Positions 28,659 through 38,919 of a DNA stretch of 64,000 bases are shown piece by piece. The notes beneath the pieces were generated by a model that was given only the letters and a program-made list of their open reading frames with translations, was not told where the DNA came from and did not search any database. Made by a program: the position numbers and the translations under genes. This DNA comes from Cernens ardua (GTDB lineage Bacteria > Pseudomonadota > Gammaproteobacteria > Pseudomonadales > Halomonadaceae), in NCBI RefSeq assembly GCF_051251085.1, contig NZ_JBPCZH010000003.1:186001-250000 (forward strand). Reading direction: 5' to 3'. Position 1 is the first letter of the stretch; each line of letters begins with the position of its first letter.

Positions 28659-29162
28659 CTATACAGGAGGGGCCTGAAAAAAAGCCTTGAGTATCAGCTC
28701 AGCAGCGATCCCATCCACGCCATCCTCGCGATAGCTCCCCGCTTTGCGGCCTCGTTCCCTTGCGATTTTTTTGGCCTCACGCGTAGACCCACGTTCGTCA
28801 ACCATCTCTATAGGGCGTGCATAGCGGCCATATAGCCGATTACCAAACTTTCTGGCGCGGCGGCTCATTTCCGACTCTGAGTCATCCATGTTTAAAGGCA
28901 ATCCCACAACAAAAAGATCAGGACGCCATTCAAGCACCAAATCCGTCACTTTGCTCCAATCCGGCTGGCCGTCACGAGCAGTCAGGGGAGGTAATGGTGT
29001 ACAGCTACCCAGCATTTCCTGCCCAACAGCAACACCAATACGTCGGGAACCAAAATCGAACGCCATTACCAGACGTTGCCCAGGCTCTTTCTGTGGACGA
29101 TCAGAGCGAATACGGGCAATACGCAGCTCTTCATGAGAGGTAGTCTCCGCATTACTAGCCAT
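28659..29162 (-). CDS. ruvX: Putative pre-16S rRNA nuclease / Holliday junction resolvase-like protein
   Basis: This 167-residue YqgF-family protein has the RNase H-fold motif MAFDFGSRRIGVAVG, then LFVVGLPLNMDDSESEMS and a C-terminal DGIAAELIL acidic motif. E. coli YqgF acts in 16S rRNA 5'-end processing. The N-terminal 25 residues are an extension. It overlaps the algH stop region by 8 bases and is the last gene of gshB-tonB-algH-ruvX. Confidence 0.93.
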   Translation of the reverse strand: MASNAETTSHEELRIARIRSDRPQKEPGQRLVMAFDFGSRRIGVAVGQEMLGSCTPLPPLTARDGQPDWSKVTDLVLEWRPDLFVVGLPLNMDDSESEMSRRARKFGNRLYGRYARPIEMVDERGSTREAKKIARERGRKAGSYREDGVDGIAAELILKAFFQAPPV

Positions 29163-29709
29163 GTCCCAGTGCTCCCATCAGCTCCAGGTCAATACCCAGA
29201 TGAGCGACCGCCGCTTTACGGCGTTCGTCAACTGGGACGTCAAACAGGATAGGCTCATGAGATTCAACGGTCAGCCAGTCATTGGTCTTGAGCTCTTCAG
29301 TAAGTTGAGCAATAGTCCAGCCCGCACACCCCAACGCCACCAAAAAATGCTCCGGCCCTTTTCCTTTGGCAATGGATTTGAGGATATCCATTGAGCTGGT
29401 CAGTTTTAGAGAATCTGAAATCTGCATGCTCGAATCCCATGACTGGCCATCATCAACATGAAGAATGAACCCTCGATCAGAATGGACAGGGCCACCAAAC
29501 ATGACTGGTTGGTGCTCTATTTGGTCATCTTCAACAACGATATCCAATTGTTGAAAGAGGTCACCCAATGTCATCGAAAGAGGGCGATTAATAATCAACC
29601 CCAGAGCCCCCTGAGGGTCCATGTCACACAAATACACCACAGAGCGAGAGAAGTTGTCATCTTCCATCGCAGGCAATGCAATCATGAGATGGTTACGCAA
29701 ACCTAGCAT
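29155..29709 (-). CDS. algH: UPF0301 protein AlgH/YqgE
   Basis: This 184-residue protein carries the family signatures LRNHLMIALPAMEDDNFSRSVVYLC, GALGLIINRPL and VMFGGPVHSDRGFILH, each quoted only in part. Its molecular role is not established. The start at 29709 (MLGLRNHL) matches family N-termini; the frame stays open 39 codons upstream, which would overlap tonB. It sits in the conserved order gshB-tonB-algH-ruvX. Confidence 0.92.
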   Translation of the reverse strand: MLGLRNHLMIALPAMEDDNFSRSVVYLCDMDPQGALGLIINRPLSMTLGDLFQQLDIVVEDDQIEHQPVMFGGPVHSDRGFILHVDDGQSWDSSMQISDSLKLTSSMDILKSIAKGKGPEHFLVALGCAGWTIAQLTEELKTNDWLTVESHEPILFDVPVDERRKAAVAHLGIDLELMGALGHG

Positions 29710-29794
29710 TACAGATATTTTTCCCAGCGGTGAATAAATCAGGCATGATGCCCGTGTGCAAGGATACGCGATTTTTTTCCGCAGTCGATAATGT

Positions 29795-30892
29795 TTACTG
29801 AAAACGGAAAGCCGAGCCTTCCCCAAAGAGCCAACCGCGTGAAAAGCTTAATTGAGGAATATTACCCATGGCGGGATCAAAGGGTCGATAGGGTCCCGCC
29901 TGATACAGCGTTCGTACCGCCAATCGATCCAAGTGATCATAGCCGGTAGATTTTGAAATCATGACTCTAAGTAAGTGCCCACTTCTACTAACTGTTATGT
30001 ATAGCGTCATTTGAGCATTGGCAACATGCTCAGCTCCAAGGTTCACATCGATATAGGTTTGGACTGCCCTTGTAAAATCGGCAATATAACGATCAATGGC
30101 ATTTCGTTGGCTATTGGTTGATGGTTCTTGAGCAAAGCGCTGTGCAGCCTCCTGCCAGCCATTTGAGGTGGCCGATGAAACAACCTGTTGGATCAGATTT
30201 TGTGCTGAAGGCAGTCGTTGCGCTGTAGAGCGCTGAGTTCTATCGCCATGAATAGCAGAGTGACCTCTGGAGGCATGGATTGGCGAAGGATGCAACGCCC
30301 GCCCTTGATGCTGCCGTGATAAATGGCGCTGGGCTATAGGTCTTTCTTTCGAATGCATAGTCTTGCCTGTGGAAGCAGCTGTCCCCTTATGTACATTTGA
30401 AAAATGACGCCTTGATTTGGGCACAACTCCCAACCTGGAAGTTGCATGGGGAGTTACCATAGGCGTTTGACCATGAGAGGCTATAGAAGAACTAGCCATC
30501 GGGGGCGAGGCAACGAATGCTTTGGATGTCTGCCTCACATGGCCATGGCCCATAGCACCTGAGTCAGACACTAACGAGACCTGATACACCTTTTTTCCCT
30601 GTTGAGCAGAAACATTATGGGCCTTGTGTGGCGTGTGAAGTAGACACCAGAACAAAACCAAATGGGCAAGAACAACGATCAGGATAATAAGAATATCGTT
30701 GTAACGTGAGCACTTACTATCGCTAAAATCATTGCCATATAGCTCCTTATCCATCAGGACAGACGCATTTATTACGGGCTCTTCAGCGATGTTGATCACT
30801 CCGGTTGGAATAACCAACGCTTCGCTCTCTGGTGGCTGAGGCACCAGATGCACGAGCCGTGATGGTTCAGCTGAGGCGCTGTTCAATCGCAT
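29795..30892 (-). CDS. TonB-type energy transducer with a His-rich linker
   Basis: This 365-residue protein has a cytoplasmic N-terminus, one transmembrane anchor (about residues 66-85, DILIILIVVLAHLVLFWCLL), a long periplasmic linker and a TonB C-terminal domain (about 265-350, MTLYITVSRSGHLLRVMISKSTGYDHLDRLAVRTL in part). The linker lacks the usual Pro-Glu/Pro-Lys repeats and instead is rich in His, Ser, Arg and Gln, with about 15 histidines. The position between gshB and algH is that of tonB in pseudomonads. Its start overlaps gshB by 26 bases; an internal ATG at codon 47 is an alternative. Confidence 0.85.
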   Translation of the reverse strand: MRLNSASAEPSRLVHLVPQPPESEALVIPTGVINIAEEPVINASVLMDKELYGNDFSDSKCSRYNDILIILIVVLAHLVLFWCLLHTPHKAHNVSAQQGKKVYQVSLVSDSGAMGHGHVRQTSKAFVASPPMASSSIASHGQTPMVTPHATSRLGVVPKSRRHFSNVHKGTAASTGKTMHSKERPIAQRHLSRQHQGRALHPSPIHASRGHSAIHGDRTQRSTAQRLPSAQNLIQQVVSSATSNGWQEAAQRFAQEPSTNSQRNAIDRYIADFTRAVQTYIDVNLGAEHVANAQMTLYITVSRSGHLLRVMISKSTGYDHLDRLAVRTLYQAGPYRPFDPAMGNIPQLSFSRGWLFGEGSAFRFQ

Positions 30893-31820
30893 CCATCAAT
30901 TGCCCTGCTATATTTGTTCCTTTCTGATCGTCAATCTCACGGATACAGGTGGGACTGGTAACATTGATTTCGGTGATATAGTCGCCGATAACATCCAAGC
31001 CAACAAAGATCAGCGACTGTTCCTTGATCGAGGCCTTGACCTGCTCGACAAGCCATAAGTCTCTCTCTGTCAACTCACGGGCAACACCACGACCGCCAGC
31101 AGCCAAATTCCCCCGTACCTCACCATCGCCAGGTATACGTGCCAAACCATACGCCACCGGCTCACCTTCAATAAGTAAAATACGGGTATCACCCGCGCTG
31201 ATTTCCGGCAGATAACGCTGGGCCATGATCTGGCGCTGCCCTCGCAATGTCAGTTGCTCAATGACAGACCCCAGATTCAATCCATCTTCTTTCACACGAA
31301 AAATGCCCGTCCCCCCCATACCATCCAATGGTTTAAGAATGATATCGCCGTGTGTTGCATGAAAATTACGGATAACAGTTGGGTTTGTGGTCACTATGCT
31401 GGGAGGAAGACATTGGGGAAAGCACTGGGCGTAGAGTTTCTCGTTACATTCACGCAACGCTTTGGTCGGGTTAACAACCAACACGCCCTCCCGTTCAGCG
31501 AACCCCAGTAAATGGGTTGCATCCAGAAACTCTTGATCCACAGGAGGGTCCTTGCGCATCAGGATCACATCCAGATCCGCAAGAGGACGTGCTGTCTGCT
31601 CACCCAAACGATAGAAATGGTCAGGATCACGAAATACATCAAGCGGTGACATGAGTCCATATACACGCCCGTTATCCAGGAAGATATCCGGCTGTTCAAG
31701 ATAGAAAAGCTCCCAACCCCGGTCCTTGGCAGCCCATAGCATTGCCAATGTGGAATCTTTTTTGTAGGAGATCCCATCAATGGGGTCCATTACTACCCCT
31801 ACCTTGATTTGTTTTGTCAT
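30867..31820 (-). CDS. gshB: Glutathione synthetase
   Basis: This 317-residue ATP-grasp enzyme joins gamma-glutamylcysteine and glycine. Visible motifs are KVGVVMDPIDGISYKKDSTLAML at the N-terminus, LKPLDGMGGTGIFRV for nucleotide binding, and the C-terminal ITEINVTSPTCIREID with magnesium ligands. Length fits the bacterial family. It is the first gene of the operon with tonB, algH and ruvX. Confidence 0.97.
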   Translation of the reverse strand: MTKQIKVGVVMDPIDGISYKKDSTLAMLWAAKDRGWELFYLEQPDIFLDNGRVYGLMSPLDVFRDPDHFYRLGEQTARPLADLDVILMRKDPPVDQEFLDATHLLGFAEREGVLVVNPTKALRECNEKLYAQCFPQCLPPSIVTTNPTVIRNFHATHGDIILKPLDGMGGTGIFRVKEDGLNLGSVIEQLTLRGQRQIMAQRYLPEISAGDTRILLIEGEPVAYGLARIPGDGEVRGNLAAGGRGVARELTERDLWLVEQVKASIKEQSLIFVGLDVIGDYITEINVTSPTCIREIDDQKGTNIAGQLMDAIEQRLS

Positions 31821-32047
31821 GTATCTCTCAAACCTTTTATATTAAAACTGCGCTCGGCAATGATAGTAAACACTTACTTCCGAAGCCATTTAAATCGAAT
31901 GTCTGCCAGTATGAAACATAGTCATGATTTCAGCCAATACTCTGTGCCCCGTGTAAAGGGATAATGATCCAACATTTGAACAGTCATTAGGGTACCCTAG
32001 GCATTAATAATGATGATTCACATGTATCCCACGATGCTTACGAGGTA

Positions 32048-34387
32048 ATGATGCATCCAAAAGTAATGTTTTCCTGGATATCACGCGTTTGCTACGGGCT
32101 CATTTTGTTAATGCTTCTGAGTTCGTCAGCATTTGCTGCAGGTGATACCACCGCCTCCACAACGGATAGCAATGCTTTGTCTCAGCTACTCAAGGTATTG
32201 CAAAATGATCAGCAGCGCACTGAGCTTATTCATGCGCTGGAGCAGGCTCAGCATACTTCAGCTTCGAAATCAGGCAGTAGTGCAACGTCATCCCTGCCCA
32301 AGGCCGCCAGTAGTTCGGCAGAGAGCAGTTCAAGCAAAAGTACCGATGATCAGGATACCGTTGTAGATGGCGGTATACTAGGCGCCTTAAGCTCAAGCCT
32401 GAGTGATGTTCAGGACGAACTAAGCCCTAACAATAAGTTTATTCAGGCATGGAAGAATGGCCTGGATATAGCCAACAGAGATTGGCACAGGTTTGAGCAC
32501 CGTATTGAGGCCAATCATGAAGTGGTGACGAGCCATTTTCTTAAGTCATTGGGAATTTGGCTAGGCGTTGCCGCATTGTCTTTGGCGATAGGCTATTGCC
32601 TGAGAATGGGCCTTGGAAAAATCAAACGCCTTTCCGAGCATCCCAAACTGTCTCATCTTGTACGGCATTGGGTCTCTATCCCGATTCCTACCATTATAGC
32701 GGCGGCTGTCTCGTGGTATCTGACACTCGGCTATGGCATCCACGATATCGGTCGACTGCTGGGATTGTGTCTTGGGTTCGCGCTTGTCGGCGGATGTTTG
32801 TTTGCCTCTTTGCTTACCTCTCTCGCCATTTTAGTCAACGGGCGTCACCGCCGAGTCGCAGCCCGTATCCTAATCAGAAAAGGGTATATCCCCTGCACAC
32901 TGGTGGCTTCCTGCGCGGGTTTGGGAGAAAGTCTGACACACTCACCTCTTACACCCATACTCGGGCATGCCCTCACATTGCTGTTTAGCTTCATCCTCAG
33001 CATGATCTCCTGCATTGCGGTCATACCACTGACCTTTGTTTATCGTCGGGCGATCAACCAAATGCTGTTTAATCGCAGCCTGAGCTTCCGTCGTAAACGG
33101 ACAAAGGGCATGCAGCGTACTCTCAAGGTATTCAAGTGGCTATGGCCAGCATGTATTGTCATCATGAGTCTGGTGGGCATGTATCAGTTAATACATGGCT
33201 CGATCACTAACAACAATGTGATTACCCACATGATCCTGACAATGTTCATCATCATTGTGGGACTATTGATTGCCACCTTATGTCGGCAGTTCCTGGTACC
33301 CGATAACACGGCCGTACAAAGGGACCTTATCTCTCGCTTTCGACAAATTATAAGTTATGTCATTGGCCTTGTACTATTCGTGGTTTTTTTCGAATTTATC
33401 ACCTTGATTTGGGGCGGTTCTTTCTTCGAGTACATTGAGTCATCCACTATCGGCCGCCTGTTTGCGCACGCATTTTTCAGCATTGCTGGAATGCTGATTG
33501 TCGCGCTGGCTATCTGGGTCGCATTGGATGTGCTGATTGACAATCTATTGGATAAGGATACCGGCGATAGCGCTCGTAACATTCGTATTCGAACGATACT
33601 TCCCTTGCTTCGCAATGCTGCCAAAATTATTTTGTGCGTCATAGCCATTATCACCATTTTGGCCAATATCGGAATTAATATTGCGCCGCTGATCGCTGGG
33701 GCGGGAGTGATCGGCCTGGCAATTGGTTTCGGTTCCCAACAGCTGGTACACGATGTGATAACGGGCGTCTTCAACATTCTGGAAAACACCATGTCGATTG
33801 GTGACTACATCACCGTAAATGGCGTCACAGGTACCATTGAGGGCATGAGTATTCGAACTGTCCGACTGAGGGATACCAACGGCGCACTTATCTCAATCCC
33901 TTTCAGCCAGGTAAATACAGTACGCAACCTGTCGAGAAAATTTGCTTATGCCAGTACGACCGTCAACTTCACACTGGATAGTAATGTCGATCACATGCTT
34001 GCGATATTCGCCGAAACCGCCGACGAAATTGCCAGGGATCTCTCGACCAGCCAGTATATTTTAGGGCCCTTCATCAATTATGGCCTTGAGCAGGTCTCTC
34101 AGAATGGCTACACCGTCGGCGGCAAATTCCGTGCTACTACAGGCGGCTATAGCACCGTGCAATATGCCTTCGCGACATTGCTGGCACGCAAGGTCGAGCA
34201 AGCGGATGATGTTTCGTTCTCTCGTACCTATGAAGGCGGTAAAGAGGCACGTATTGCGGTCCACTATTCTTCCCAAAAGAAGGAAGATAAAGACGCTGTA
34301 TCCTCAGATTCGGCTGAGCAATCAGAAGATAGCAATAAGGGTAGCGATGATCCTCATCAGTCCGATACTTCAGATGATATAAAGTAA
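32048..34387 (+). CDS. Large MscS-family mechanosensitive channel
   Basis: This 779-residue protein has a signal peptide (cleavage near SAFAAGD, residue 31), a Ser/Thr/Gln-rich periplasmic segment, about nine to eleven hydrophobic helices, and the MscS pore and beta domain in the C-terminal third. The pore helix region is APLIAGAGVIGLAIGFGSQQLVHD and the beta domain begins ENTMSIGDYITVNGVTG (quoted in parts). The last 40 residues are an acidic, Ser-rich tail. The second ATG (32051) has the better spacing from GAGG. Length and layout resemble the larger MscS paralogues rather than MscS itself. Confidence 0.9.
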   Translation: MMHPKVMFSWISRVCYGLILLMLLSSSAFAAGDTTASTTDSNALSQLLKVLQNDQQRTELIHALEQAQHTSASKSGSSATSSLPKAASSSAESSSSKSTDDQDTVVDGGILGALSSSLSDVQDELSPNNKFIQAWKNGLDIANRDWHRFEHRIEANHEVVTSHFLKSLGIWLGVAALSLAIGYCLRMGLGKIKRLSEHPKLSHLVRHWVSIPIPTIIAAAVSWYLTLGYGIHDIGRLLGLCLGFALVGGCLFASLLTSLAILVNGRHRRVAARILIRKGYIPCTLVASCAGLGESLTHSPLTPILGHALTLLFSFILSMISCIAVIPLTFVYRRAINQMLFNRSLSFRRKRTKGMQRTLKVFKWLWPACIVIMSLVGMYQLIHGSITNNNVITHMILTMFIIIVGLLIATLCRQFLVPDNTAVQRDLISRFRQIISYVIGLVLFVVFFEFITLIWGGSFFEYIESSTIGRLFAHAFFSIAGMLIVALAIWVALDVLIDNLLDKDTGDSARNIRIRTILPLLRNAAKIILCVIAIITILANIGINIAPLIAGAGVIGLAIGFGSQQLVHDVITGVFNILENTMSIGDYITVNGVTGTIEGMSIRTVRLRDTNGALISIPFSQVNTVRNLSRKFAYASTTVNFTLDSNVDHMLAIFAETADEIARDLSTSQYILGPFINYGLEQVSQNGYTVGGKFRATTGGYSTVQYAFATLLARKVEQADDVSFSRTYEGGKEARIAVHYSSQKKEDKDAVSSDSAEQSEDSNKGSDDPHQSDTSDDIK

Positions 34388-34498
34388 TCAAGTGACTCGA
34401 ATGGATTGAACCACGGCCTTCCGAATAATTTCCTTTGATAACAGGCGTTTCGAGAATGCTTTAAAAAAGGATTTGGAAAAGAAGATAACGGTTTCAAT

Positions 34499-34540
34499 AA
34501 AAAACGGGATCAGCCCTTATGGGCTGCTCCCGTTTATTTT
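34499..34540. terminator. Bidirectional terminator between mscS-like gene and poxB
   Basis: ACGGGATCAGCCC pairs with GGGCTGCTCCCGT (one mismatch, TTAT loop), flanked by an A-run on the left and TTTATTTT on the right, between convergent genes. Confidence 0.85.
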
Positions 34541-34581
34541 GGATAAACTATCCAATTTACGCTGCTGCTATACAGCCAACC

Positions 34582-36309
34582 TTACGAACGCAGGAAGGGG
34601 ATATTATCTTTCGCCAAATCAATCAGCTCATCTCCCCGACCAGACATGACGGCTCGTAACATATAAAGGCTAAAGCCCTTAACCTGCTCCTTACCGATAC
34701 GGGGAGGGAGTGACAACTCCTGGGAAGCTGTACGTACGTCAACAATCACAGGGCCATCATGATTGAATGCCTCGGCCAATGCTTCATCCAATTGGCTGGC
34801 ATCATCCACACGAATACCCTTCACTCCCAAGGCATTGGCCATGTCTGCATAATTGATCGAATCAAATTTTGTCGTGTCATCGACAAATCCGGCTGCTTTC
34901 ATCTCCATTGCTACAAAGCCAAGCAATGAATTATTGAAAACAACAACCTTCACAGGAAGTTTTCTCTCCCTCAGCGTAATGACATCCCCCATGAGCATAC
35001 TCAAACCACCATCGCCCGAAAGTGAGATAACTTGACGCTCAGGATCAGCAGCCTGGATACCCAACGCCATAGGCAGGGCAATCGCCATGGAACCATGCGT
35101 GAATGAGCCCGACAAATGGCGCTTCCCATTCAAATGAAGATAACGGGCAGCCCAAACCGTTGGTTCACCTACATCACACGTGAAGGCAGCGTCATCATTC
35201 GCCAACGCACTGATACGAGAAGCGATATGCTGCGGGTGGAGAGGATTTCCCGGCTTGGCAGGAACCGCCAGATCGTCCAGTCCTTCTCTTGCTTTTTTGT
35301 AGTGCTCTTTAGCCTTGTCCAGAAAGCGACTATTGTCTTTCTTCGTTAGCTTCGGCAGCAACGCCTGTATGGTGGCCTTGATGTCTCCTACCAGCCCCCA
35401 CTTCAAGGGGCAACGACGCCCCAAATGGTGGGCACGGATATCTATCTGGATAATGTTGGCATGCTCCGGATAAAAGTTCCTGTAAGGGAAATTGGAGCCC
35501 AGAATAATCAGGCAATCACACTCTTTTAACGTCTTGTAACCGGACGAAAAGCCGATCAAACCGGTCATGCCTACGTCAAAGGGATTATCATATTCAACCG
35601 CATTTTTCCCTCTGAGCGCGTGTACAATGGGGGCCTGCAAGGTGTCAGCCAGAGCGACAACTTCATCATGCGCGCCCATACAACCATAGCCGCACAAGAA
35701 AGCGATATTTTTCTGACCATCCAGATATTTTGCCAATTCATCCAGTTTGTCTTCAGGTGGAGTAACTACCGGCAGTATGGGAGTACTCCACTGCGGTTTT
35801 GACAAGGGGGATTCAGAGAGAGCTATATCACCCGGTATGACGAGAACAGACACAGAGCGATTCAAAATGGCACTACGCATCGCGGTTTCAAGCAAACGCG
35901 GTAATTGGCCCGGTTGACTGACCAGTTTACAGAAGTCACTGCAAGACTCATACAACGACTCCGGATGCGTTTCCTGGAAATAACCCAGTCCGAGCTCACT
36001 GGAAGGAATCTGCGCAGCGATCGCCAACATGGGTACTTTGGAGCGCTGAGCTTCAAACAAACCATTAATCAGGTGAAGGTTTCCGGGGCCACAGGAGCCC
36101 GCGCAGACCGACAATTCACCGGTCACATCGGCTTCTGCCGTTGCAGCCAACGCTGCCACCTCTTCGTGCCGAACACCTACCCATTCGATATGCTCATTGG
36201 TTCTTATACTTTCAGTGATACCATTCAAGGAATCGCCGGGTAAGCCCCAAATACGTTTTACGCCTGCTTGTACTAGCGTATCGATCAATAAATCAGCAAC
36301 CTTCGCCAT
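34582..36309 (-). CDS. poxB: Pyruvate dehydrogenase (quinone) / pyruvate oxidase
   Basis: PoxB oxidatively decarboxylates pyruvate to acetate and CO2, passing electrons through FAD to ubiquinone at the membrane. The protein has about 575 residues in three TPP-enzyme domains. Matches to E. coli PoxB include GVKRIWGLPGDSLNG, WVGVRHEEVAALAA with the catalytic glutamate, and VCAGSCGPGNLHLINGLF. The TPP motif is LSGDGGLSMLMGD, and a C-terminal segment follows. The start at 36309 has GGAGG 4 nt upstream; six codons further upstream are open. Confidence 0.93.
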   Translation of the reverse strand: MAKVADLLIDTLVQAGVKRIWGLPGDSLNGITESIRTNEHIEWVGVRHEEVAALAATAEADVTGELSVCAGSCGPGNLHLINGLFEAQRSKVPMLAIAAQIPSSELGLGYFQETHPESLYESCSDFCKLVSQPGQLPRLLETAMRSAILNRSVSVLVIPGDIALSESPLSKPQWSTPILPVVTPPEDKLDELAKYLDGQKNIAFLCGYGCMGAHDEVVALADTLQAPIVHALRGKNAVEYDNPFDVGMTGLIGFSSGYKTLKECDCLIILGSNFPYRNFYPEHANIIQIDIRAHHLGRRCPLKWGLVGDIKATIQALLPKLTKKDNSRFLDKAKEHYKKAREGLDDLAVPAKPGNPLHPQHIASRISALANDDAAFTCDVGEPTVWAARYLHLNGKRHLSGSFTHGSMAIALPMALGIQAADPERQVISLSGDGGLSMLMGDVITLRERKLPVKVVVFNNSLLGFVAMEMKAAGFVDDTTKFDSINYADMANALGVKGIRVDDASQLDEALAEAFNHDGPVIVDVRTASQELSLPPRIGKEQVKGFSLYMLRAVMSGRGDELIDLAKDNIPFLRS

Positions 36310-36512
36310 GTAACCTCCGTTTACCATTGATATTTGTTACTGTATTCACAGTAACTCATTGGCTGTGGAGGTGATCATCAAAAGGGGAAATGTAGCTACC
36401 TCTTTCCAAAATCACCCATTGGAACACCTGATAGATACCGCAATCTGCTACTTACTATAAGTGAATCGGCAAAAATAATGGTTCACCTATTTGTGACAAC
36501 ACTATGTCCAAA

Positions 36513-38612
36513 TCAATTCCGCATGAGTCGCGTTTGAAGAAAACGCCATTCCAACGCCTCAACCTGCGCCTGCTGGCGAGCATCAGCACCGCTGCCATGG
36601 CCGCCTTCTGTATTCTCGAAATACAAGACCGGTTTACCCATCTGCTCCATTTTAGCCATCATTTTACGGGCATGCCCGGGATGAACACGATCATCACGCG
36701 TTGTCGTGGTGAAAAGAACTTCGGGGTAATCAATATCACTATCGAGTGAGTGATAGGGGGAATAATGCTGCAAAAAATCCCAGTCGTCCGTGTCAGGATC
36801 GCCGTATTCGGCCATCCACGATGCGCCAGCCAGCAAATGGGGATATCGTTTCATGTCCAGTAACGGGACCTGACAAACAGCCGCACTGAAAAGCTCTGGA
36901 TAGGTCGTCACCATATTACCCACCAGAAGCCCCCCGTTCGAGCCTCCTTTGATACCGAGCTGCCTTACGGTTGTCACGTCATGCTCAACAAGATCTTTCG
37001 CTACTGCAGCAAAGTCTTCATACGCCTTGTGACGCTTCTCTTTCAATGCTGCACGATGCCAATCCGGTCCATACTCACTACCGCCACGAATATTGGCCAG
37101 TACCATCGCACCCCCTTTCGATAACCATGCAATACCCGTACTTCCAAGATATGTAGGCGTCAGTGATACCTCGAAACCGCCATACCCATAAAGCAGCGTA
37201 GGCAATGTTTCACGTGAAACATCATCACTCTTGGGCGAACATGCCTTCGGAAGAATGATGAAATATGGAATGCGAGTACCATCCTTACTGGTTGCAAATC
37301 GTTGCTCAACCTTCATGCCTGATGCATCGAAGGAAGGAGGCGTCGATTTGATACATGTCAGTGCATGGCTATCCAGCGAACCACGGAATAGACGAGTGGG
37401 TGTGATGAAATCAGTAACATAGAGCCAGTAATCATTGGAGTCTTCATCGTCTACCGCCGAAATATAACCCTCCCCCTCAGGCAACCCGGGGATTGGCCCG
37501 GATACCCATGGCTCTCCTGCTGCCTTGTGTTGATTGTCCTGTAGTGAAAAACAGGTAAACCTTTGGCGGACATGATGACGCGTTTCGAGAATAATGTAGT
37601 CTTTAGTAAACGTCACCTCCTCGAAAGCAGTCCCTTCTGCGGGTGTAAACAGACGTGTGAATTCCCGGCTTCCTGCCTTGAATTCATCGTACCGAATAAT
37701 GAGGGCACTACCGGCAGGATAGGTGACCTGCCCTGTTGCCCAATCTTCCTTTAGTGTAACGTTCAACCAGTCCCGTACCACGTATTTTTCAGCACTATCA
37801 GGCAGCTCAAGGGGTAATAAAGTGCCGTCGTCCATCAACTCCAGTAACTGCGACGAATAAAACGAGCTAATTTTTTCGACCATATCACGCTCATAGCCCG
37901 GCGTATCGTCATGATAGGCTCCCACCGTCATATCATTAACGCCAAGCTCACACACCAGTTCGGCGCTTTCCATGGGCGTTCCACGAGCCCACTTTTTTAC
38001 CTGCCGAGGGTAACCCGAGGTCGTCATGGAATCCTCGCCAAAATCGGTCGCCACAAATACATGATCGATATCAATCCAGCTGAGCGAACCTTTGGCTTCT
38101 GGACGGAAAAAGCCATCCTCGACCCATTGCTTCTCTTCAATATCAAACTCACGAGTGATATCTGCATCTGCCCCTCCACGAGACAGACTGATCAATGCTC
38201 GACGCGATGCCTCTCCCTTTTTTGCCCGTAGTATCTGTACACCATGCCATACCCACGTCGCATTTTCGTCCCGATTTAATTGGTCAACGTCAAAAACAGT
38301 CTCCCACGCAGGGTAATCCGTTATGTAACTTTCCCATTTAACACGCCGCCAAATACCTCTCGGATGCTCGGCATCCTGCCAAAAGTTATAGCACCAGCCA
38401 TTCAGCAGTTTTACGCCGGGGATACGGTCATCGCGCTGCTTGTTTGCCAGAAGTTGCTCCGTGAGTGTATGAAACGGCTTGTCCTGAGCAAGGTCATCAA
38501 GGGTACGCTGATTTTTTTCCTTTACCCATGCCAGAGCCTCCGCCGACTCTACCTCTTCCAGCCATTGCCATTGATCGCTGGCGTTATTTTCAGACACAAT
38601 GGATTTATTCAC
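36513..38612 (-). CDS. Prolyl oligopeptidase family serine peptidase
   Basis: This S9A-type peptidase of about 700 residues has an N-terminal propeller domain and a C-terminal alpha/beta hydrolase. The nucleophile serine is in GGSNGGLL, the aspartate in TTRDDRVHPGHA and the histidine in NTEGGHGSGA. YGYGGFEVSLTP and RGGSEYGPDWH are conserved in the family. I prefer GTG at 38612, since AAGGAG sits 5-6 nt upstream; an ATG at 38630 has no such site. A perfect parS site lies inside the gene (37206-37221). Confidence 0.88.
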   Translation of the reverse strand: MNKSIVSENNASDQWQWLEEVESAEALAWVKEKNQRTLDDLAQDKPFHTLTEQLLANKQRDDRIPGVKLLNGWCYNFWQDAEHPRGIWRRVKWESYITDYPAWETVFDVDQLNRDENATWVWHGVQILRAKKGEASRRALISLSRGGADADITREFDIEEKQWVEDGFFRPEAKGSLSWIDIDHVFVATDFGEDSMTTSGYPRQVKKWARGTPMESAELVCELGVNDMTVGAYHDDTPGYERDMVEKISSFYSSQLLELMDDGTLLPLELPDSAEKYVVRDWLNVTLKEDWATGQVTYPAGSALIIRYDEFKAGSREFTRLFTPAEGTAFEEVTFTKDYIILETRHHVRQRFTCFSLQDNQHKAAGEPWVSGPIPGLPEGEGYISAVDDEDSNDYWLYVTDFITPTRLFRGSLDSHALTCIKSTPPSFDASGMKVEQRFATSKDGTRIPYFIILPKACSPKSDDVSRETLPTLLYGYGGFEVSLTPTYLGSTGIAWLSKGGAMVLANIRGGSEYGPDWHRAALKEKRHKAYEDFAAVAKDLVEHDVTTVRQLGIKGGSNGGLLVGNMVTTYPELFSAAVCQVPLLDMKRYPHLLAGASWMAEYGDPDTDDWDFLQHYSPYHSLDSDIDYPEVLFTTTTRDDRVHPGHARKMMAKMEQMGKPVLYFENTEGGHGSGADARQQAQVEALEWRFLQTRLMRN
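37206..37221. promoter_or_regulatory. parS site 1 (ParB-binding)
   Basis: TGTTTCACGTGAAACA is a perfect 16-base palindrome identical to the bacterial chromosomal parS consensus. It lies inside the peptidase gene. Confidence 0.93.
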
Positions 38613-38919
38613 GTAAGCTCCTTTTGTCATTCCATGTACCAGTCATGGAATATGGGTACACGTTACCCCATGATATAGCGATATAAAAAACATCTGGAAT
38701 ACAGTAATACGTTCCTCTTCGAGCGATCGAAAATTACTGTACAAACCTATTAACAGGTTCTTGCGACCTTGATTGCCATGTATGCTTTGCGTTTTAACGA
38801 CTATCCTAGTGTCAGACAGCCTTTTTAGCTCCATTGAAAAGTAAACGCACCAAGGTGCAAGGACACTCACTCCACCCGCGAGGCTGACGTAACTTATCTA
38901 TTTCAGAGATGCGATTCTT

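Noticed and set aside
31995..32025. Fur-like hexamers before the MscS-family gene
   Set aside because: Only about half the consensus matches and the gene has no iron link.
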